Shown here: positions 21,715 to 25,374 of the stretch, piece after piece
Layout of the letters: every line of letters begins with the position of its first letter
Position numbering within the stretch: the stretch's first letter is position 1
From: JAJFGI01 sp036397065
Lineage (GTDB): Bacteria; Pseudomonadota; Alphaproteobacteria; Kiloniellales; J153
Assembly: GCA_036397065.1 (NCBI GenBank)
Contig: DASWJP010000102.1
Span: 1 to 25,374 of the forward strand
Direction: 5' to 3'
DNA: 25,374 bases
Translations under genes and position numbers: made by a program
The notes under the pieces: generated by a model
Seen by the model: the letters and a program-made list of their open reading frames with translations, nothing else
Told to the model about the DNA's origin: nothing
Database searches by the model: none

Positions 21715-23175
21715 GTGCAATCCCAGACCAAAATCTTTTCCCAGTTGGTCCGCGATTACATGCGGACCTCGCCAGTGGTCGTGCCGGAGGATACCAAGGT
21801 GGTCGATCTGCTCGGCCGCATGGGCGCGGCCAAGGCGACGTCGGCCCTTGTGATCGATGGCGTTGGGCGATTGACCGGCATCATCACGGAACAGGATATC
21901 ACCCGTCGCGTGGCTTTACGCTGTAGCGGCGGCGAAGGCGTGCCCTCGGTCATGACCGCGCCGGTGGAAACCGTCGGTGCCGACGACTATCTCTTCACGG
22001 CCATTGCCCGCATGCGCCGCTTCGGCTGGCGGCAGATGCCGGTGGTCGATGCCCAGCAAAGGCCGGTCGGCGCCATCGCCTTGGCCGATGCGTTGACCAT
22101 CGCCGCCGACCAGGTGATCCGGCAGATCGACCGCATCGCTCATGAAGGCACGCTTGATGGGTTGCGCGAGATCAAGGCGGCGCAGGTCGATGTGGCATCA
22201 GACTTGCTGGCCGACAATGTTCCAGCGCCGGAGATTCAGGCCCTGATCACGAATATCAACTGCGATATTCACCGCCGCGTGGTCGATGCCGCGATGGCCG
22301 CCATGCGCGGCGAGGGGTTGGGCGATCCGCCGGTGCCGTTCGCCGTGATCGTCATGGGTTCCGGCGGGCGCGGCGAGAATTACCTGTTTCCCGACCAGGA
22401 CAACGGCTTCATCCTGGACGACTACCCCGACGCGGAGCACGGCCGGATCGATGGCTATTTCATCGAGCTGGCCGAGCGCATGACCCGCGATCTGAATGTA
22501 ATCGGCCTGCCTCTCTGCAACGGCTATGTAATGGCCACAAACCCGCTGTGGCGCAAGACCCGCAGCCAATGGCAGGAACAGCTCCGCATTTGGGGGCGGC
22601 GGCGCAGCACCATCGCCATCCAGCTCTCCGACATTTTTTTCGATTTCGTCGGGGTCAGCGGCCGGCTGGACTTCGCCCACGAGCTGCGCCGGCACGCCAA
22701 CGATCTCATCGGGTCCAATCCCGCATATCTGCGGGGCATGGAGCACGAGATCCATGAGCAAGGCGTGGCGCTGGGATGGTTCGGCCGCTTTCTGACCGAG
22801 AAGGAGAAGCCCGAGCATAAGGGCGAGATCAATTTGAAACACGCCGGCACCATGCCCCTGGTCGGCAGTATCCGCCTGCTGGCGCTGCGCGCGCGAATCG
22901 CCGCTACCTCGACCCTGGCGCGTATGGCCGCCCTGTACCAGGCCGGTGTTCTTTCGGATGACGAGCAGGATTATCTAAGTGGCGCCTATCGGCATATTTC
23001 GCACCTGTTGCTGCGCGCGCAGCTGGCCGACTTCAAGGCCGGGCGCACCGTGGGCAACTATGTTCATCCGGACACGTTGACCGAACGCGAAAAGAAGATT
23101 CTGGTGGATTCATTGCGCGCCATCGATGGGCTGCAGAGGCGAATCCACGCGGAGTTCACGGCCGACGTTTTTTAG
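21715..23175 (+). CDS. CBS-pair and DUF294 nucleotidyltransferase-like signalling protein
   Basis: A 486-aa cytoplasmic protein. Residues about 8-130 form a CBS pair (LVRDYMRTSPVVVPEDTKVV, GIITEQDITRRV, PSVMTAPVETVGADDYLFTA), a likely adenine-nucleotide sensor. Residues about 150-325 are a DUF294 nucleotidyltransferase-like domain with GSGGRGENYLFPDQDNGF: Gly215-Ser216 followed by Asp227 and Asp229, the GS...DxD signature of GlnD-like uridylyltransferases. The rest is a helical C-terminal substrate-binding domain. The start is GTG 21715, 50 bp after the kinase. This family is repeatedly encoded beside acetate-type symporters together with an epsilon-like exonuclease; its reaction is unproven. 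Confidence 0.9.
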   Translation: MQSQTKIFSQLVRDYMRTSPVVVPEDTKVVDLLGRMGAAKATSALVIDGVGRLTGIITEQDITRRVALRCSGGEGVPSVMTAPVETVGADDYLFTAIARMRRFGWRQMPVVDAQQRPVGAIALADALTIAADQVIRQIDRIAHEGTLDGLREIKAAQVDVASDLLADNVPAPEIQALITNINCDIHRRVVDAAMAAMRGEGLGDPPVPFAVIVMGSGGRGENYLFPDQDNGFILDDYPDAEHGRIDGYFIELAERMTRDLNVIGLPLCNGYVMATNPLWRKTRSQWQEQLRIWGRRRSTIAIQLSDIFFDFVGVSGRLDFAHELRRHANDLIGSNPAYLRGMEHEIHEQGVALGWFGRFLTEKEKPEHKGEINLKHAGTMPLVGSIRLLALRARIAATSTLARMAALYQAGVLSDDEQDYLSGAYRHISHLLLRAQLADFKAGRTVGNYVHPDTLTEREKKILVDSLRAIDGLQRRIHAEFTADVF

Positions 23176-23200
23176 AGGATCGAGGGGCGGGGCGTAGGGC

Positions 23201-24541
23201 ATGTTGCGCGGTATTTTGTTTGGCATGGCGGCGGCGGCGGTGATTGTCTTTGCCGTCTGGGTGGCCGCGACACCACCAGGATTGAGCTTGACCCTCGGCG
23301 GCCGCGAAATTCTCTTCGCTGGACTGCTTGCGTTTTCCGGCCTGGCCCTGTGGCACTCGATAACGCAGGCGGTTCATCATGGGCAGCGGTTGCGGCGCCT
23401 GCGCGACGACCTGGCCGCCATGGCCAAGGATAGCAACGCCGTCCCGCCGCGCTGGAAGCTGGAAGACGTGGGCCAGGAGTTGGCGGGCATCCATGCCGCC
23501 CTGGTCGATCTGGCGGTCGCCCGCGCCGGCGAGCGCGCGGTGCCCGACCTTCGCTTGAATGCCGTACTGGCGTCGATCTCGGATGCCATGGTGGTGATCA
23601 CCGATCGGGGTCAGGTCAGCCTGGTGAACCATGCCGCCAAGACGGCCCTGGATGCGGAACGGGTGCGCGTCGGCACCTCGGTCTTCGCCTCGCTGGAGCG
23701 CGAATCCGTGACCGCCGCCGTGGATCAGGCTCGGCGCAGCGGCCAGCCGGTGATGGTGGAGCTGCGCACCGTCGCCGGGGCCGCGTTGCCGGCCCGGGTC
23801 GCCGACCTGGCCGGGCATGCGGGTGCCATCATCGTTTTTTCCGCCGAAGGTGCCGAACATCGGGCGGAAATCGAGCACGATCTGGAACTGCACGATCAGC
23901 CGCCGCGGCCGCGGCCGGTGACGGCGGCACTGGCCTTGTTCGATCTGCCGGTCACTGTGCTGGATACCGAGACCACCGGTTTGGATGTGACCCAGGACCG
24001 CATCCTGTCGATCGGTGCCGTGCGTCTGCATGGGCCGCGCATCTACCGCAGCGCCGCCATGGATCGCCTGGTCCAGCCGGGTTGCGATATCCCCCCCCAG
24101 TCCACGGCGGTGCATGGCATCACCGATGCCATGGTCGCCGATGCCGAGGCTTTTCCGGCCGTCTTTGCCCGGCTGGCGTCGTTGATCGAGGGGACCGTGC
24201 TGGTCGGCCACAACCTGGCCTTCGACATCGCCATGCTGCGCAGCGAATGCCACCTGGCGGGCATCGCCTGGCCCGATCCGCCGAGCCTGGATACCCTGGT
24301 GCTGGCCGCCGCCCTCGATCCGGATAGCACCGATCACACCCTGGACGGACTGGCGGAGCAGATGAGCGTCGACGTGCGGGGGCGGCATACGGCCTTGGGC
24401 GATGCCCTGGTGACGGCCGAGATCTATGCGCGCATGCTGCCCCGTTTGGCGGCGATGGGGGTAACCACCTTCGGCGCCGCGCAAACCTTTTCCGGGCGGG
24501 CCAAGCACTTCACCGACCGGCAGCGGGCAGCGGGCTGGTAA
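23201..24541 (+). CDS. Membrane-anchored DEDDh 3'-5' exonuclease (DnaQ/epsilon-like)
   Basis: A 446-aa protein. Two N-terminal membrane helices (ILFGMAAAAVIVFAVWVA and REILFAGLLAFSGLALW) are followed by a helical linker and a PAS-like domain (about 118-225; LRLNAVLASISDAMVVITDR, VNHAAKTAL). The exonuclease domain (about 248-425) has the full DEDDh set: Asp255 and Glu257 in LDTETTGLD, Asp342 in GHNLAFDIAML, and His396 and Asp401 in GRHTALGDAL. It is therefore probably an active nuclease or nucleotide-binding protein at the inner face of the membrane, not the replicative epsilon subunit. ATG 23201 lies 25 bp after the CBS-DUF294 stop, so the two are probably co-transcribed. Confidence 0.9.
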   Translation: MLRGILFGMAAAAVIVFAVWVAATPPGLSLTLGGREILFAGLLAFSGLALWHSITQAVHHGQRLRRLRDDLAAMAKDSNAVPPRWKLEDVGQELAGIHAALVDLAVARAGERAVPDLRLNAVLASISDAMVVITDRGQVSLVNHAAKTALDAERVRVGTSVFASLERESVTAAVDQARRSGQPVMVELRTVAGAALPARVADLAGHAGAIIVFSAEGAEHRAEIEHDLELHDQPPRPRPVTAALALFDLPVTVLDTETTGLDVTQDRILSIGAVRLHGPRIYRSAAMDRLVQPGCDIPPQSTAVHGITDAMVADAEAFPAVFARLASLIEGTVLVGHNLAFDIAMLRSECHLAGIAWPDPPSLDTLVLAAALDPDSTDHTLDGLAEQMSVDVRGRHTALGDALVTAEIYARMLPRLAAMGVTTFGAAQTFSGRAKHFTDRQRAAGW

Positions 24542-24828
24542 ACTCCGTTCCCGGCCGTCTCACCGGCGGCTTTGCGTCCACCCCGCCAGTGCGCTAGAAC
24601 CGTGCCGCCCGGCGCCGGTCTTCCTGCCGCCGGAGTCGCCAAGAAACCTTGCTTCTGGATATGGAACGTGTTGCAGCCAAGGCGCCACAAACCAGCCTGA
24701 ATAATTTCCGGCATTGCACCAGTCATCTCCCGAAACAGGGGTGCGGACGAGTTTGACTCGGTGACCAACCACCTCCATCGTGGACGCGGCTAGGCAGGGC
24801 CGGGTGATACCAAGCAGTTTACTTCCCA
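24542..24828. other. Non-coding stretch before an AT-richer region
   Basis: No convincing gene seen on either strand. A minus-strand open frame (24560-24829) exists but has no family motif. A small dyad, GAGT-TTG-ACTC, lies near 24750. It marks the passage from the GC-rich core to the AT-richer terminal gene and could be a remnant of an insertion boundary. Confidence 0.4.
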
Positions 24829-25374
24829 ATGAGCACAGAGCCAGAGACCAAGACCCAAGTGAGCTTCGGCCTGACCGAGGGACTGGTGGTCGCTGGCATT
24901 CCGGCTGTCGGCTATTGGTTGGCCTATTTATACGAGCTTGGCTACAGCCGATTCTTTAGAATCCCAGTGTCATACATTCGCGTCGACCTCGGCACTGTTA
25001 TTGGTGCAACACTTGGAATGCTTGGTAGTTTGATGTTTGTTTACATATTCGTCAGCGTACTATTTATTAGCATCTGGAATTACATAAATAAAACAATACG
25101 TTATAATTTAATTCACCTCATGATGATTACGCTGTTCTTTACTGTGATGGGAATTATTGCCCCACGTAATTCATACATTGCAATATTTATTTTTTGGCTT
25201 TTCTTTGTTTTTGTGGAATTCGGCTACCCTCTTATCACGCAGAGAAAAACCAAGGGATACATTAATAAAATCCAGGCTCAACAGGACCTTGACTCTACTG
25301 CGGGCACACTAACCAACATTATCATGACGCGGAGCCCAAGGATATTTGCTTTGGTTTTTCTGCTTTATCTTTTT
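24829..25374 (+). CDS. Partial multi-pass membrane protein, hypothetical (runs off window)
   Basis: An open frame of 182 codons from the ATG at 24829 to the window edge, with no stop. It has a short soluble N terminus (MSTEPETKTQVSFGLTEG) and about five hydrophobic segments, including VVAGIPAVGYWLAYLYELGY, IGATLGMLGSLMFVYIFVSV, LIHLMMITLFFTVMGIIAP and YIAIFIFWLFFVFVEFGYPL. I do not recognise a family. Its codons are much richer in A and T (ATA, TTA, AAT, TTT) than those of the genes before it, which suggests recent transfer. There is no clear Shine-Dalgarno, so the start is uncertain. Confidence 0.65.
   Translation, partial: MSTEPETKTQVSFGLTEGLVVAGIPAVGYWLAYLYELGYSRFFRIPVSYIRVDLGTVIGATLGMLGSLMFVYIFVSVLFISIWNYINKTIRYNLIHLMMITLFFTVMGIIAPRNSYIAIFIFWLFFVFVEFGYPLITQRKTKGYINKIQAQQDLDSTAGTLTNIIMTRSPRIFALVFLLYLF

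Noticed and set aside
23156..24508. Minus-strand open frame (450 codons) opposite the exonuclease gene
   Set aside because: Composition is His/Gly/Gln-rich without motifs; the plus strand has an intact DEDDh active site.
24720..24790. tRNA-like or attachment-site-like dyad (GAGT-TTG-ACTC) before the AT-rich gene
   Set aside because: No acceptor stem or anticodon arm could be built, and no direct repeat is seen in the window.
1..25374. CRISPR array, insertion sequence, rRNA or tRNA genes
   Set aside because: Reading through the window I saw no regularly spaced repeats, no transposase motif with terminal inverted repeats and no conserved RNA gene sequence.

Overview
The window is GC-rich, densely coding chromosomal DNA. 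Codon use, the paired NitT/TauT-type permeases, the ScfR-type regulator and the Fur-type operator all suggest an alphaproteobacterium, most likely of the Rhodospirillales. This is inferred from gene content; no rRNA or tRNA gene is present to confirm it. I saw no insertion sequence, CRISPR array or phage gene.

Region 1 (4-5137) is an uptake-and-catabolism locus. A FadR-type GntR repressor on the minus strand diverges from a NitT/TauT-type ABC transporter (binding protein, permease, ATPase, second permease). The set ends with a fumarylacetoacetate-hydrolase-family enzyme. The shared intergenic region carries several ACCAAT/ATTGGT half-sites, the likely operator. The substrate is unknown; a small carboxylate or aromatic-derived acid would fit the enzyme.

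Region 2 (5138-12264) is an iron-responsive cluster. An AT-rich promoter with a perfect 9-3-9 Fur-type palindrome precedes a coiled-coil DUF2325 protein, a first imelysin, a di-heme DUF1111 protein, a second imelysin and a Tat-exported DUF1513 protein. The last four form the imelysin/DUF1111/imelysin/DUF1513 set known from other proteobacteria. The DUF2325 gene looks like an added first member.

Region 3 (12265-14280) holds small membrane-associated proteins: a 161-aa protein with a promoter placed almost on its start codon, a 67-aa two-helix protein, and on the minus strand a 79-aa membrane protein overlapping a TPR protein by ATGA.

Region 4 (14281-24541) is a symporter/signalling locus of the kind linked to acetate or short-chain-acid use. 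It contains a free SSF symporter (minus strand), a divergent ScfR/RamB-type XRE regulator, a stand-alone receiver, a small two-helix membrane protein, an SSF-STAC-histidine kinase fusion, a CBS-DUF294 nucleotidyltransferase and a membrane-anchored DEDDh exonuclease. The most unusual feature is in the XRE regulator. Between its HTH and its ScfR core is a HisKA-like segment that aligns without gaps to the HisKA domain of the kinase encoded 4 kb downstream, with the phospho-acceptor histidine kept. A transcription factor carrying a kinase dimerisation/phosphotransfer module beside a kinase and an orphan receiver suggests a non-standard phosphorelay.

Region 5 (24542-25374) is a non-coding stretch followed by the start of an AT-richer membrane protein cut by the window edge, possibly acquired DNA.
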